Origin: Flavobacteriales bacterium
GTDB taxonomy: Bacteria; Bacteroidota; Bacteroidia; Flavobacteriales_F; PHOS-HE28
Assembly: GCA_026129465.1 (NCBI GenBank)
Contig: JAHCIA010000001.1
Coordinates: forward strand, 2,741,964 to 2,805,963
Direction: 5' to 3'
Length of the DNA stretch: 64,000 bases
Made by a program: the position numbers and the translations under genes
Part shown: piece after piece, positions 33,284 to 43,604 of the stretch
Position numbering within the stretch: the stretch's first letter is position 1
Layout of the letters: each line of letters begins with the position of its first letter
The notes under the pieces: generated by a model
What the model was told of the DNA's origin: nothing
Databases searched by the model: none
What the model saw: only the letters and a program-made list of their open reading frames with translations

Positions 33284-33713
33284 TCTGCGCCTGCCCGATC
33301 AGCATGGCCGCTTGGTGGACCTCTCCGGTTTCCACGGTGCGAAGAACGTGGTACTGTTCTTCTATCCGATGGCGGATACACGGGTATGCACCCTGGAAGC
33401 CTGCGCGTTCAGGGATGCATTGCCCGATCTGGACGCACGTGACTTTGTGGTGGTCGGCATCAGCAGGGATGGGATGGAGGCGCAGCAGGCCTTCGCCGAA
33501 CGATGGTCACTGCCCTTCAGCCTGCTCAGCGATGCGCATGGTAAGGCACGCAGGGCCTACCGCGTGGACCGCTTCTTCGGTCTGCTGCCCGGCCGTGTCA
33601 CGTACGTGATCGATCGGGAAGGGATCATCCGCGCGGCCTACCGCAACTTGTTCGAGGCCGAAGGACACGTCAGCCAAGCATTGAAGGCCCTCGGTGATCA
33701 AGGCAGCCGGTAG
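33255..33713 (+). CDS. Peroxiredoxin (AhpC/TSA, BCP type)
   Basis: 152 residues, thioredoxin fold. The active-site region reads LFFYPMADTRVCTLEACAFR, with the peroxidatic Cys in VCT and a second Cys four residues later in EAC, as in bacterioferritin-comigratory proteins. The usual TPGC is replaced here by TRVC. The start is MLEVGTRAPDLRLPDQHGRL. Known role: reduces peroxides using thiols, in the cytoplasm. It overlaps the upstream HemJ-like gene by 29 bp and converges with a 16-bp overlap on the next gene. Confidence 0.88.
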   Translation: MLEVGTRAPDLRLPDQHGRLVDLSGFHGAKNVVLFFYPMADTRVCTLEACAFRDALPDLDARDFVVVGISRDGMEAQQAFAERWSLPFSLLSDAHGKARRAYRVDRFFGLLPGRVTYVIDREGIIRAAYRNLFEAEGHVSQALKALGDQGSR

Positions 33714-34345
33714 AAGAGCACGCGCCCATCGTCGGTGCCCACCAGCAGGTGGCCGTCCCACGCCAGCAAGGGTGCGCGGTGGTGCTGGTCCTTGTTCTCC
33801 GGGTACTCCAACTTCTGCGTCACCCCGCCCTCCGCATCGATGAATTCCACGATGCCATGCTTGCCGGCGCGCGCCACGTGGCCACCGAGGTCCAGTTCCA
33901 TCTGCTGGTAGAAGCGGTCGAAGGTGGAGTTCTTCATGTCCAGCCCCATGGCCTTCACCGCCCGCGGATCGGGGATCCAGCGGTGCGGGGTGATCACCTT
34001 TTCCTGTGCTCCTTTGCCCGCGTCCCACACGGTGCGTTTTCCGCTGTGGCCGATCAGCACCACATACTCACCATTGTCATTGAAGCCCACATGGTAGACC
34101 ACGGTGCTTCCATCCTCCGAGTAAGGGAAGGCATGCACGCGTTTGCCGCTCTCCAGGTCGTAGAGTTCGGCGCCTTTGTTCAGGCCCACCAGCAGGCGGT
34201 CGCCCTTGGGTGATATGGCCAGCGCGGTCACTTCGGCCTTGCTCACCCGCAGGATGCGTGCGGGTGGTGTTTCCACCACTTGGGCGAAGAGTGATGGCGC
34301 GGACAGGAGCAGGACCAGAGAGCAGGCCAGGGAGCGGTGTGTCAT
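33698..34345 (-). CDS. Secreted WD40/beta-propeller-like protein
   Basis: 215 residues. Signal peptide MTHRSLACSLVLLLSAPSLF before AQVV. The rest has repeated blades: VTALAISPKGDRLLVGLNKG, AELYDLESGKRVHAF, VGFNDNGEYVVLIGHSGKRT, and LLAWDGHLLVGTDDGRVLFY. The pattern suits a small or partial beta-propeller. Probably periplasmic; function unknown. The 3' end overlaps the peroxiredoxin gene by 16 bp. It follows the next upstream gene on the same strand by 6 bp. Confidence 0.7.
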   Translation of the reverse strand: MTHRSLACSLVLLLSAPSLFAQVVETPPARILRVSKAEVTALAISPKGDRLLVGLNKGAELYDLESGKRVHAFPYSEDGSTVVYHVGFNDNGEYVVLIGHSGKRTVWDAGKGAQEKVITPHRWIPDPRAVKAMGLDMKNSTFDRFYQQMELDLGGHVARAGKHGIVEFIDAEGGVTQKLEYPENKDQHHRAPLLAWDGHLLVGTDDGRVLFYRLP

Positions 34346-34351
34346 GGGTGT

Positions 34352-34759
34352 TCAGGCGGGATCGACAAGGTGGTGCTGGCGGCGCAGCCAATCCAGCGCC
34401 GTGGCCTTGTCGGGGAACATCTGTATGGGACGGCCGGGCTTGTGGTGGCGCACGAAGACGTTGGCGGCCAGTTGATGTCCGAAATCGCGTACCACGATGG
34501 CGTCGGCGGCGATGTAGCTGTTCGAATCGGGGGCCGAGGCGAAGGCGCGCGCCTCATTGCTCATGGTGGTGCCCTCGGCCACCGTCACCATCAGCAGGGC
34601 CTTGCGTCCTTCACGCACCCGGCCGAGGGTCTCGAACATGGCCTGCACATCGGCGGGCTGCACGATGCGCCCCGGCTTGAAGTGGGTGTGTACCACGTCA
34701 TCCTCCAGAAAGGCTACTGTGCAAGCCTCCAGTTCCACCGTCCTGTTCGCCACCATCAA
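34352..34759 (-). CDS. Small STAS/SpoIIAA-like protein, paralogue of the 43605 gene
   Basis: 135 residues, no signal peptide. The shape is an alternating beta/alpha fold with FKPGRIVQPADVQAMFETLG, then KALLMVTVAEGTTMSNEARA, and a C-terminal NVFVRHHKPGRPIQMFPDK followed by ALDWL. The same landmarks occur in the 43605-44015 product (FKPDVKLDAAGIGEMM, YFRYHPRPHDTALFMEEDEA, WL). Such 130-residue proteins in Bacteroidota are often labelled STAS/SEC14-like with no known function. Cytoplasmic. It precedes the WD40-like gene on the same strand by 6 bp. Confidence 0.65.
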   Translation of the reverse strand: MMVANRTVELEACTVAFLEDDVVHTHFKPGRIVQPADVQAMFETLGRVREGRKALLMVTVAEGTTMSNEARAFASAPDSNSYIAADAIVVRDFGHQLAANVFVRHHKPGRPIQMFPDKATALDWLRRQHHLVDPA

Positions 34760-34807
34760 TGCAAGGGGTACGAAGGTAACAAGCGTGCAGGGCGCGTGGT
34801 TCCCGCT

Positions 34808-35869
34808 TCAGCGTACCATGAGCCAGGCGCTGGCCGAAGCTTCTCCCCGGACGCGGGCCAGCAGGTCCAGGGCCTCATCGCGACGCGCGAAACTGCCGTA
34901 GGCCACCGGATGCAATTCGCCGGAACGAGTCAGCCGGCGTGCGGGCCAGCCTTGGGCCTGAAGTTCGGCGAGGAAGCGCTCGGCGTTCTCTTCCACGGCG
35001 AAACAACCGCCCACCACATGGAAGCGCTCGCGCGCGGCTGGTGTCGCAACGGTGATATTCGGTGTGCGCACGGCCGTACTGTCAGGCTCTAGCACAGGTG
35101 CTGCGGGGCGGCCCAGGTCCACGGTCACCATTACACTGTCGTTCACGGTCAGGGGCAGGGTGCGCACCCCCAACGGTCCATCGGGCACCGAGAAGATCCC
35201 GGCCGTGACCACGGGCTTGGAATTGGTGGCGGCGGGTGGTTGATACTGCCGCTCGGGTCCGGGGCCGAACAGGTCCAGACCGCTCCATTGCGTGCCTTCC
35301 TGCATTTGTGCGCGCCACAGGAAGATGGACGCGGTGCCCAACAACAAGGCCAACCCCGCTGCGGCCAACCATGGCCGCGACCGCGCCTGTACAGGCGTGG
35401 TCGCGGTTGCCGGCTCGGTGAGGGTGCGCAGCACGGGCGCAGGGGCCACGCGTTTCACCGGAATGGCCGCCACGGTCCGCAAACCGTAGGCGTCCTTCAA
35501 GTGGTTCGCCCGCTTGTCCGGCTCGAATTGCAGGTTGCGTTCGGCATCGTGGTAGAACAGGCCGATGTGTGGCAGTTCCAATCTTCCATCCTGGCCCAGG
35601 CGTGATTGCCAATCGCCCACTTCCGTGGCGATGCGGTCCAGTGCGGCATCATGGCCGATCCCTTCGCGCCGTGCCACACGGTCGGCCAGAAGGCCATCAT
35701 TTCGCGTGAGGTGGCGGTTGAAGCCCAGTTCCTTGCCAGGGGGGTGCACCAGCCGCCGTGTTTCGTCCAGCCTGGCCGGGCGGTAGTGGGTGATGAACCC
35801 ACCCCAGCGCGGCACGATCACACAGTCGTGGTCGTGCAACAGGTCGTTCAGTTCGCGGACGATGGACAT
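34808..35869 (-). CDS. SPOR-domain protein with CCDC81-like HU domains
   Basis: 353 residues. The N-terminal 130 residues match the paired CCDC81-like prokaryotic HU domains (ELNDLLHDHDCVIVPRWGGF, then LELPHIGLFYHDAERNLQFE). A transmembrane helix follows at about 170-188 (WLAAAGLALLLGTASIFLW) and then a linker. A C-terminal SPOR domain (FHVVGGCFAVEENAERFLAE to VAYGSFARRDEAL) binds denuded peptidoglycan in other proteins. Probable topology: HU part in the cytoplasm, SPOR part in the periplasm. This suggests a link between chromosome and cell wall at division (inference). It lies 20 bp upstream of the next gene's stop region, in line with kdsB on the same strand. Confidence 0.82.
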   Translation of the reverse strand: MSIVRELNDLLHDHDCVIVPRWGGFITHYRPARLDETRRLVHPPGKELGFNRHLTRNDGLLADRVARREGIGHDAALDRIATEVGDWQSRLGQDGRLELPHIGLFYHDAERNLQFEPDKRANHLKDAYGLRTVAAIPVKRVAPAPVLRTLTEPATATTPVQARSRPWLAAAGLALLLGTASIFLWRAQMQEGTQWSGLDLFGPGPERQYQPPAATNSKPVVTAGIFSVPDGPLGVRTLPLTVNDSVMVTVDLGRPAAPVLEPDSTAVRTPNITVATPAARERFHVVGGCFAVEENAERFLAELQAQGWPARRLTRSGELHPVAYGSFARRDEALDLLARVRGEASASAWLMVR

Positions 35870-35889
35870 GGTGGAAGGGTGCGGCCAAA

Positions 35890-36648
35890 TTACGATGCGC
35901 TGGCCCGCCGCCGTGCCTCCTCCAGGTCGGCGGGCGTGTCCACACAGAAGGAGTCGTGCGTGGTGATGCCCACGCGCACACGAAGCCCGTGCTCCAGCCA
36001 GCGCAATTGCTCCAGCCCCTCGGCCAGTTCAAGCGGGGAGGGTGGCAGCGATACGATGCGGCCGAGTGTTTCGGTCCGGAAGGCATAGAGGCCCACATGT
36101 TTCAGAAAGCGGAAGCGCGCATGCCGCGGACCAGGCGCCGGATCGCGCAGGAAGGGGATCGCGGCACGGCTGAAGTAGAGCGCATCCATGTCCACATCCG
36201 TGGTGATCAGCACTTCGCCGGGGTCGTCCAGGTCGCGGTCGTCGGCCACCACCTGGGCCAGCGTGGCGATGCCGCCCGACGCGTCGCGCAGTGTGGCGCA
36301 CACCAGGTCGATCTGCCCGGGTGCTATGAAAGGCTCATCACCCTGGATGTTCACCACGGCGTCATAGCGGTCCGTGCCCGCAAGGCGCAGGGCTTCATGG
36401 CAGCGGTCGGTGCCACTGGCGTGGTGGGCACCGGTCATCAACGCTTCGCCGCCGAGATCCCGCACATGGTCGGCCACGCGTTCATCATCGGTGGCCACCA
36501 CCACATGCGCGAGCGATCTTGCCTGGCGCGCCTGCTCCACCACGCGCCAGAGCATGCTTTTGCCACCGATGTCGGCCAATGGCTTTCCCGGCAGCCTGGT
36601 GCTGGCCCAGCGTGCGGGGATCACGCCCAGGATACGCTTCGCCGTCAT
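35890..36648 (-). CDS. kdsB: 3-deoxy-manno-octulosonate cytidylyltransferase
   Basis: 252 residues. Known reaction: CTP + KDO to CMP-KDO, the activated sugar for the LPS inner core; cytoplasmic. Motifs: GVIPARWASTRLPGKPLADI at the N-terminus (CTP binding), VVVATDDERV, the SGTDRCHEA region, and NIQGDEPFIAPGQID, all characteristic of KdsB. Later HVGLYAFRTETL and EQLRWLEHGLRVRV match the C-terminal part. Full length. Together with the heptosyltransferase it indicates an LPS-producing cell. Confidence 0.94.
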   Translation of the reverse strand: MTAKRILGVIPARWASTRLPGKPLADIGGKSMLWRVVEQARQARSLAHVVVATDDERVADHVRDLGGEALMTGAHHASGTDRCHEALRLAGTDRYDAVVNIQGDEPFIAPGQIDLVCATLRDASGGIATLAQVVADDRDLDDPGEVLITTDVDMDALYFSRAAIPFLRDPAPGPRHARFRFLKHVGLYAFRTETLGRIVSLPPSPLELAEGLEQLRWLEHGLRVRVGITTHDSFCVDTPADLEEARRRASAS

Positions 36649-36658
36649 GGGCCGGTGA

Positions 36659-39076
36659 TCATAGGCTCACGGTGAGTTGCACCTGCATGTGCCGCGGTGC
36701 TTCGATCGCCAGTGGACGCAGGGAGTACACCTCGTTGGTGAGGTTGTTCACGATCAGCGCCAGCCGGCTATGGTCGGAAAGGGAGATGCCCACGCGCGCG
36801 TCCACGATCGTGTCGCCGGTGCGGTGGTCGCGCATCCATTGGCCCACGCCGGTGCGCAGGCTGAAGGCGTCCACGGGGGTCTCGTCCAACTCCACGAAGA
36901 TCTTGTCGATGTTTCGCACATGGCTGTTGTAACGCACACTCACCCCGGCCATCAGACGCTTGTAGTCGGCCTGCACATCGGCGCGGAACAGGTTCCGCAC
37001 GCGGAACTTCAGGATGTTGTCGGTGGGGTCGAAGCTGGTGCTGAGGAAGGTGTAGGGGTCTCCACTGAATGCGGGCGACCCATAGACCTGCTCGGGCGTG
37101 GTGCTCACTGGCAGGGTCCAGGTGTAGCCCATCAGCGTGGTGATGTCCACCTTGCCCACCTGCCCTTTGCCGGCCATCTCCAGTTCGAAACCGGAAACGC
37201 GGGCACCTCCGGTGTTCACGCTCTTGAAACCGAGACCGGGGTCGATCACCAATTGCCCATTGATGATCTGGGCGCTGGGCACCGACCACTGACCGAAGGT
37301 GAATTCCACGTAGTCCTGGAACTCCTGCTGGAACACCACGGCGTCCAGGTAGCCCATGAAGCCGCCCAGCTTGAAGCCCTGTTTGATGCCGCCCTCGATG
37401 TTCCAGCTCTGTTCGGCGCGCAGGTCGGCATTGGGAAAGATGTTCAATAGGCCCACATTGGTACGGATGAAGCGCTCGCCGATGGTGGGGAAGCGGAATC
37501 CCTGGCCGTAGCTGGCGCGCAGGAAGGTGGCCTCCAGCACCTGCCAGGTGGCGCCTGCCCGGAACACCGGCTGGGAAGCTTCGTCGTCGTTCACGCGGAA
37601 CTGCTCGTAGCGCAGGCCCGCGGACAGGGAGATGCGCTCGATGATCTTCTTGTCAACCTGCAGGTAGGCCGCCACGTTGCTGGAAGTGTTGCGACCCTCG
37701 CCGGCCTCGTTGCCGCGGTATAGCTCCGCCGTGGAGAGCGTGCTGCGGCCCATCAGTCCCGCGGTGATCATCGTCTCGCCGAAGAGTTCCATCTTCTGCT
37801 GCACCTGGTACTCGCCATGCGTGGTGTTGTTGCTGTTGCTCTGCTCGTTGTCGTTGTCGAAGGTCTGGTGGTGGAAACGGCCGCGCACGCTGTGGCGGGT
37901 GCCCGCGGCGGTGTAGTAGTTCACGAAGGGGTCCACGTAGAACTGCGACCCCAGGGTACGGGTGACGGTGCCCGGTTCGGGGCGGAACAGGCCGCGGTCG
38001 GTATCGCTCCAGATGAAGATGCTGGTGGAGCGGCTGCGCATGGCGTTGGCGTTGATGCCGTAGTTCAGACCCTGCACACGGCGATTGCGCCAGCGCAGTC
38101 CGGTGTTGAACCGCACGCGCTGGTCGTAGCCGCCAGGCCCCAGCCGGTAGGGGTCCGCCGCGAGCGTGTCGGGTACCAGTGGCTCGGGACCGATGTGGCC
38201 ATTGTCGCCGAACACATTGCCACCGAGCACCAGATCCAACGCACCGAACTGCCGCGAATGGAAGAAGTTGGCGCCGTTCATCATGGGTGCGTTCGCCCCC
38301 CACCACTTCGCGGGGGCGTGGCCAGGCGCATCGTACACGCCGGAGAATACCGTGGCGCGTGTGGCGGGCTTGCTGCGCGGATAGGCCGTGCGCACATTGA
38401 TCACCCCGCTCAGCGCCGCGCTGCCATACAGCACCGATGATGCGCCCTTGATCACCTCCACCTGCTCCAGGTTCTCCAACGGAAGAAAGGTCCAGTTGGG
38501 GCGCCCGATGTCGCCGCTCAGGATCGGGATGTCGTCCACCAGCACCTGCACGCGGCTGCCCGCACCATAGCTGAAACCGCTCCCCGCGCGGATCTGTGGA
38601 TCGTCATCCACGATCACCACGCCGGGCACCTGCTCCAGCGCGTGTTCCAGGCTCACGGCGTTCTTGTTCTGGATCAGTTCGGGCCGCAGCACGCTCAGCG
38701 ATTGCGTCACCTCGCCCACGCGCTGCTCGAAACGGCCCGCGCTCACCACCACCATGTCCAGTTGCGCGGCGGCCATGGTGAGCCGCACATCCAGTACGCG
38801 CGTTTCCCCGGCCGCGAGGGTCACCGTTTCGCGGTATGTGGTGTGGCCCACAGAGCTGAAGGTGAGCTGGTGTTGGCCGGCTGGCAGCATCAGGGTGTAA
38901 GATCCGTCCAGGTCGGTGGCCGTGCCCTTACCGGGGGCATACACCACGTTCACCCCGATCAGGGCTTCCTTGGTGGTGGCGTCGGTCACGCGGCCTTTGA
39001 GGGTGGCGTCCGGCAGTTGCGCAGCGGATGTGAGCGCTGCGAGGGCGGGGCAGGCGAGGGCGGGAAGCCTCTTCAT
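36659..39076 (-). CDS. TonB-dependent receptor with carboxypeptidase-like N-terminal domain
   Basis: 805 residues from MKRLPALACPALAALTSA, a signal peptide ending near AQLP. The in-frame extension upstream overlaps dprA and is not used. Residues about 22-105 form a CarboxypepD_reg-like domain (LKGRVTDATTKEALIGVNVV). The plug follows (LIQNKNAVSLEHALEQVPGV, VQVLVDDIPILSGD), then a beta-barrel to the aromatic C-terminus (PRHMQVQLTVSL). Outer-membrane importer driven by TonB/ExbBD. The substrate (siderophore, vitamin B12 or other) cannot be told. Divergent from dprA across 54 bp. Confidence 0.92.
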   Translation of the reverse strand: MKRLPALACPALAALTSAAQLPDATLKGRVTDATTKEALIGVNVVYAPGKGTATDLDGSYTLMLPAGQHQLTFSSVGHTTYRETVTLAAGETRVLDVRLTMAAAQLDMVVVSAGRFEQRVGEVTQSLSVLRPELIQNKNAVSLEHALEQVPGVVIVDDDPQIRAGSGFSYGAGSRVQVLVDDIPILSGDIGRPNWTFLPLENLEQVEVIKGASSVLYGSAALSGVINVRTAYPRSKPATRATVFSGVYDAPGHAPAKWWGANAPMMNGANFFHSRQFGALDLVLGGNVFGDNGHIGPEPLVPDTLAADPYRLGPGGYDQRVRFNTGLRWRNRRVQGLNYGINANAMRSRSTSIFIWSDTDRGLFRPEPGTVTRTLGSQFYVDPFVNYYTAAGTRHSVRGRFHHQTFDNDNEQSNSNNTTHGEYQVQQKMELFGETMITAGLMGRSTLSTAELYRGNEAGEGRNTSSNVAAYLQVDKKIIERISLSAGLRYEQFRVNDDEASQPVFRAGATWQVLEATFLRASYGQGFRFPTIGERFIRTNVGLLNIFPNADLRAEQSWNIEGGIKQGFKLGGFMGYLDAVVFQQEFQDYVEFTFGQWSVPSAQIINGQLVIDPGLGFKSVNTGGARVSGFELEMAGKGQVGKVDITTLMGYTWTLPVSTTPEQVYGSPAFSGDPYTFLSTSFDPTDNILKFRVRNLFRADVQADYKRLMAGVSVRYNSHVRNIDKIFVELDETPVDAFSLRTGVGQWMRDHRTGDTIVDARVGISLSDHSRLALIVNNLTNEVYSLRPLAIEAPRHMQVQLTVSL

Positions 39077-39084
39077 GCGGCGGT

Positions 39085-39092
39085 TACATTTG
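39085..39092 (+). promoter_or_regulatory. Possible -7 element (TACATTTG) for dprA
   Basis: TACATTTG fits TAnnTTTG, 38 bp before the dprA ATG, in the divergent gap with the TonB receptor gene. A minus-strand TACATTTA (39145-39138) could serve the receptor. Confidence 0.4.
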
Positions 39093-39130
39093 TGGGGAGA
39101 GGCCTTGCGTAGGCGCCGTGGCCGTAAGCG

Positions 39131-40279
39131 ATGCGGGTAAATGTAGCGAAAGGGGAACACGCGCTTCACGTGGACGAACAGGCCTGGATACACCGCATCG
39201 CACTGGCCATGCTCAAGGGCATCGGGCCGGTGAACGCCCGCAACCTGGTGGCCTATTGCGGAGGTGTGGACGCCATATTCACGGACCGCAGGCTGAAGCG
39301 GACCTTGGAGAAAGTGCCGGGCATCGGCCCCAAGCTCATCGCCAGCATCACGGACAAGCATGTTCTGCCAGCAGCGGAAAAGGAACTCGCCTATGTCCGC
39401 AAGCACAAGCTGCGCATGCATTTCTACCTCGATGCGGACTTCCCCGCTCGCTTGAAACAGGCCGAGGACGCGCCGGTGCTGCTCTTTGTGAAGGGGAACG
39501 CCGATCTGAACGCGCAACGCATGGTGAGCATCGTGGGCACACGCACCCCCACCGAGCAGGGCAGGCGCCTGTGCGTGGAATTGGTGGAGGGCCTGAAGGC
39601 GAGTGGCGCCTCCATCGTGAGCGGGCTGGCCTACGGCATCGACATCGCCGCGCATCGTACAGCTGTGCGCGAAGGGCTGCCCACCATCGCCTGTGTGGCG
39701 CACGGACTGGACAAATTGTACCCCGGAGAACATGCAGCCACCGCGAAAGAGATGCTGGACCAGGGCGCCTTGGTGAGTGAACTGCCCAGTGGCGGGCCCT
39801 TCGCACCGGGCAACTTCCCCGCACGCAACCGCGTGATCGCCGGCCTCAGCGACTGCACCATCGTGGTGGAAAGCGGGCCCAAGGGTGGCAGCCTCATCAC
39901 GGCCGATATCGCCAACAGCTACGATCGCGAGGTCTTCGCCTTCCCCGGCAGGCCCAACGACGCGCGCAGCGAAGGCTGCAACCGCCTCATCCAGCGCAAT
40001 CAGGCCATGCTCGTCACAGGTCCGCAGGACGTGTTGCGGCTGATGGAATGGGTGCCGAAGCCAGGGAAAGGGAAGCCCGTTCAAGCCGCGCTCTTCACCG
40101 ACCTGCTGCCCGAGGAGCAGGCCCTGGTGGACATCATTCGCGCCAAGGGCAAGGTGGACATCGACGAACTCTGCGTGCAGAGCCGTATGCCGCAGGGCAA
40201 GGCCGCGGGCATACTGCTCAACCTGGAGTTCAATGGCGTGGTCAGGGCCTTGCCGGGAAAGGTTTACGCCTTGAACTAG
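39131..40279 (+). CDS. dprA: DNA-processing protein DprA
   Basis: 382 residues. Known role: binds incoming single-stranded DNA during natural transformation and loads RecA. An N-terminal helix-hairpin-helix-like region (LKGIGPVNARNLVAY, VPGIGPKLIASI) precedes the extended Rossmann fold. Signatures there include MVSIVGTRTPTEQGRR, SIVSGLAYGIDIAAHRTAV, FPARNRVIAGLSDCTIVVES and KGGSLITADIANSYDREVFA. The C-terminal winged helix (LLPEEQALVDIIRAKGKVDI onward) is the DML1-like domain. ComF is also encoded in this window, so competence-type DNA uptake is plausible. Confidence 0.93.
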   Translation: MRVNVAKGEHALHVDEQAWIHRIALAMLKGIGPVNARNLVAYCGGVDAIFTDRRLKRTLEKVPGIGPKLIASITDKHVLPAAEKELAYVRKHKLRMHFYLDADFPARLKQAEDAPVLLFVKGNADLNAQRMVSIVGTRTPTEQGRRLCVELVEGLKASGASIVSGLAYGIDIAAHRTAVREGLPTIACVAHGLDKLYPGEHAATAKEMLDQGALVSELPSGGPFAPGNFPARNRVIAGLSDCTIVVESGPKGGSLITADIANSYDREVFAFPGRPNDARSEGCNRLIQRNQAMLVTGPQDVLRLMEWVPKPGKGKPVQAALFTDLLPEEQALVDIIRAKGKVDIDELCVQSRMPQGKAAGILLNLEFNGVVRALPGKVYALN

Positions 40280-40318
40280 GTCGCTCCGGCGCGTCCGGCC
40301 CGCGATCGTTGGGGTTGA

Positions 40319-41809
<1,491 letters not shown>

Positions 41810-41832
41810 GCCGGATGCCTGCGGAATGTGAG

Positions 41833-41864
41833 AGCCCCCATCGTGTTGCACGGTGGGGGCTTTT
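41833..41864 (+). terminator. Rho-independent terminator of gdhA
   Basis: The stem AGCCCCCA / TGGGGGCT (41833-41840 and 41854-41861) continues inward through a T-G pair and CGTG / CACG to a TTG loop. It is followed by TTTTGTT, and it begins 23 bp after the gdhA stop. Confidence 0.9.
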
Positions 41865-41889
41865 GTTCGCCACGCCGATCTTCGCGCCC

Positions 41890-42531
41890 ATGAGATCGGA
41901 ACCTCTGCTGTTCGTTCTCCTGGCCCCTGCACTCTTGACCTCCTGCGGCGACAGCGGTCCCAGGGATGATGTGGCCGAAGTACGCGCCTCCTACGCGGCA
42001 TACATCGAGGCCCTTCACAGGCAGGATGGCACCCGGGCGTCGTCGCTGGTGGACAGCCGCACCGTCAGCTACTACGACGGGATGCTCACCTTGGCCCGCG
42101 AAGCCGACAGCGCGCAGGTGGCCGGGCTGGACATGATGGACAAGCTCACCGTGCTGGGCATGCGCATGCAGTCCACGCCGGAGCAATTGCGCGACATGGA
42201 TGGATGGAAGGCCGTGGCGGCAGCCGTGGAAAGTGGCGCCATGGGCGGCGAGGGCCTCGAAGGGCTGGAGCTGGGCAGCGTGACCGTGGAGGGCGAACGT
42301 GCGAGAGCGCCTTTGACGATGATGGGTTTTCCCACGCCGGCCGTGTTCCATTTCCAACGGGAAGGAGATGCCTGGCGCATCGACCTCACGTCGCTCTTCC
42401 AGCTTTCGCGCGGTTCGTTGGACATGATGGCACGCTCCAGTGGCAAGCCCGTGCATGAGCATGTCCATGAACTGCTGGAGATGACGGCAGGCCGGCCCGT
42501 ACCCGAGGGCATCTGGCATCCCGTGCGCTGA
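41890..42531 (+). CDS. Lipoprotein of unknown function
   Basis: 213 residues from MRSEPLLFVLLAPALLTSCG, with lipobox LTSC. The longer frame from 41806 would run through the gdhA terminator and is rejected. The body (ASYAAYIEALHRQDGTRASS, RARAPLTMMGFPTPAVFHFQ, then EGDAWRIDLTSLF) resembles SnoaL/DUF4878-like NTF2-fold proteins, with the order helix, helix, then beta-sheet ending in 'W-I-L'. Probably attached to the periplasmic face of a membrane. No partner evident. Confidence 0.7.
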   Translation: MRSEPLLFVLLAPALLTSCGDSGPRDDVAEVRASYAAYIEALHRQDGTRASSLVDSRTVSYYDGMLTLAREADSAQVAGLDMMDKLTVLGMRMQSTPEQLRDMDGWKAVAAAVESGAMGGEGLEGLELGSVTVEGERARAPLTMMGFPTPAVFHFQREGDAWRIDLTSLFQLSRGSLDMMARSSGKPVHEHVHELLEMTAGRPVPEGIWHPVR

Positions 42532-42633
42532 CCAAGGCCCCTGCGGGCCAGCATGGGCGCGGAACCCGCGTGGAAAGGCTTCCTCGGAGGATGCCGAACT
42601 TCGCACCCCCGAGACAACTCGCTTGAAGCCCCG

Positions 42634-43509
42634 ATGACCCGAAGACTGATCCCGTTCCTCGCCTGCGCCGCGCCCATTGCGGTGGCCGCCCAGGAGCCCG
42701 ACAGCACCAAGGCCGATCGCGATCGAAAGCTCGACAGTCTCTACATCGCGGAGGTGGAGGCCGTGCCCGGCGAGCCCTACAAGGTGTTGCACGCGGAACC
42801 GCTATACATCGATCTGATCCGCGACCTGGGCGCGCGCAAGGGCGAAAAGGAGTGGAACTTCGGCTTCGGCATCACCGACAATCTGGGCTACGACGTGTAC
42901 GAGATGCTCGTGGAGTATGAGTGGGCCGTGGCCGATCGTCTGGGGGTGGAGATCGAGACGCCCTTCACTTTCTATGGCGAGCGCCGCAATGGCGCCGAGG
43001 TCGTCAAACCCTCCAACAGGATGGAAAGCCTGAAACTGGCCACCCAATGGACCTTCCTGGTGAGCGAGAAGGCGGCCATCTCGCTGGCATTGGGCTACAT
43101 CCACGAGTTCGAGCTGTCGCCTTTTGACCGCTTCGGCGATCCATTGATCAAAGGCAACCTGTACAACCCCTTCTTCATCGCCGCCAAACGCTGGGGCACC
43201 AACTGGCACACCTTGATCTACACCGGCCCCCGCATCGAGCACACCTTCGCCACAGGTGGGACCACGAGCAACTATGAGATCAACAGCAACCTGCACTACA
43301 TGATCCCCGGCACACGCAACTTCATCGGACTGGAGTTCAACAAGCTGCTGACCGAGGTGGGCCTGGAGGGAACGCTGCGGCCGCAGATGCGTGTGAGCAT
43401 CGCCGAGAATTTCCTGGTGGGCATCGTCACCGGCATACCAGTGGACCGCAGCAACGAGCGTTTCAGCATGTTCACCCGGCTCATCTGGGAGCCCGGCCAC
43501 AAGCACTGA
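42634..43509 (+). CDS. Predicted outer-membrane beta-barrel protein of unknown function
   Basis: 291 residues from MTRRLIPFLACAAPIAVAAQ, a Sec signal. It contains HAEPLYIDLIRDLGARKGEK followed by WNFGFGITDNLGYDVYE. After that come alternating hydrophobic/aromatic strands with turns (VEIETPFTFYGERR, ISLALGYIHEFELSPFDRFG, FSMFTRLIWEP) that suggest a 10-12 strand barrel. I recall HAEPL-type proteins from other Bacteroidota and Proteobacteria without a function. It stands alone, 102 bp after the lipoprotein gene. Confidence 0.65.
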   Translation: MTRRLIPFLACAAPIAVAAQEPDSTKADRDRKLDSLYIAEVEAVPGEPYKVLHAEPLYIDLIRDLGARKGEKEWNFGFGITDNLGYDVYEMLVEYEWAVADRLGVEIETPFTFYGERRNGAEVVKPSNRMESLKLATQWTFLVSEKAAISLALGYIHEFELSPFDRFGDPLIKGNLYNPFFIAAKRWGTNWHTLIYTGPRIEHTFATGGTTSNYEINSNLHYMIPGTRNFIGLEFNKLLTEVGLEGTLRPQMRVSIAENFLVGIVTGIPVDRSNERFSMFTRLIWEPGHKH

Positions 43510-43572
43510 GGCGATCCCTCCTCGATCGTTAAGACTTGGTAACGAACCGCTTCCAGGACCTGGCGTTCGAAT

Positions 43573-43590
43573 TGTTATGCGCGCATAACA
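43573..43590. promoter_or_regulatory. Perfect 18-bp palindrome, candidate operator
   Basis: TGTTATGCGCGCATAACA is a perfect dyad with no spacer, ending 14 bp before the ATG at 43605. Such a site beside a start codon suggests a homodimeric repressor binding over the promoter or 5' leader. Confidence 0.6.
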
Positions 43591-43604
43591 CCGACCTTCG
43601 CGGC

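Noticed and set aside
36659..40084. A 1141-residue version of the TonB receptor
   Set aside because: The first 336 residues are antisense to dprA; the signal peptide at 39076 marks the real start.
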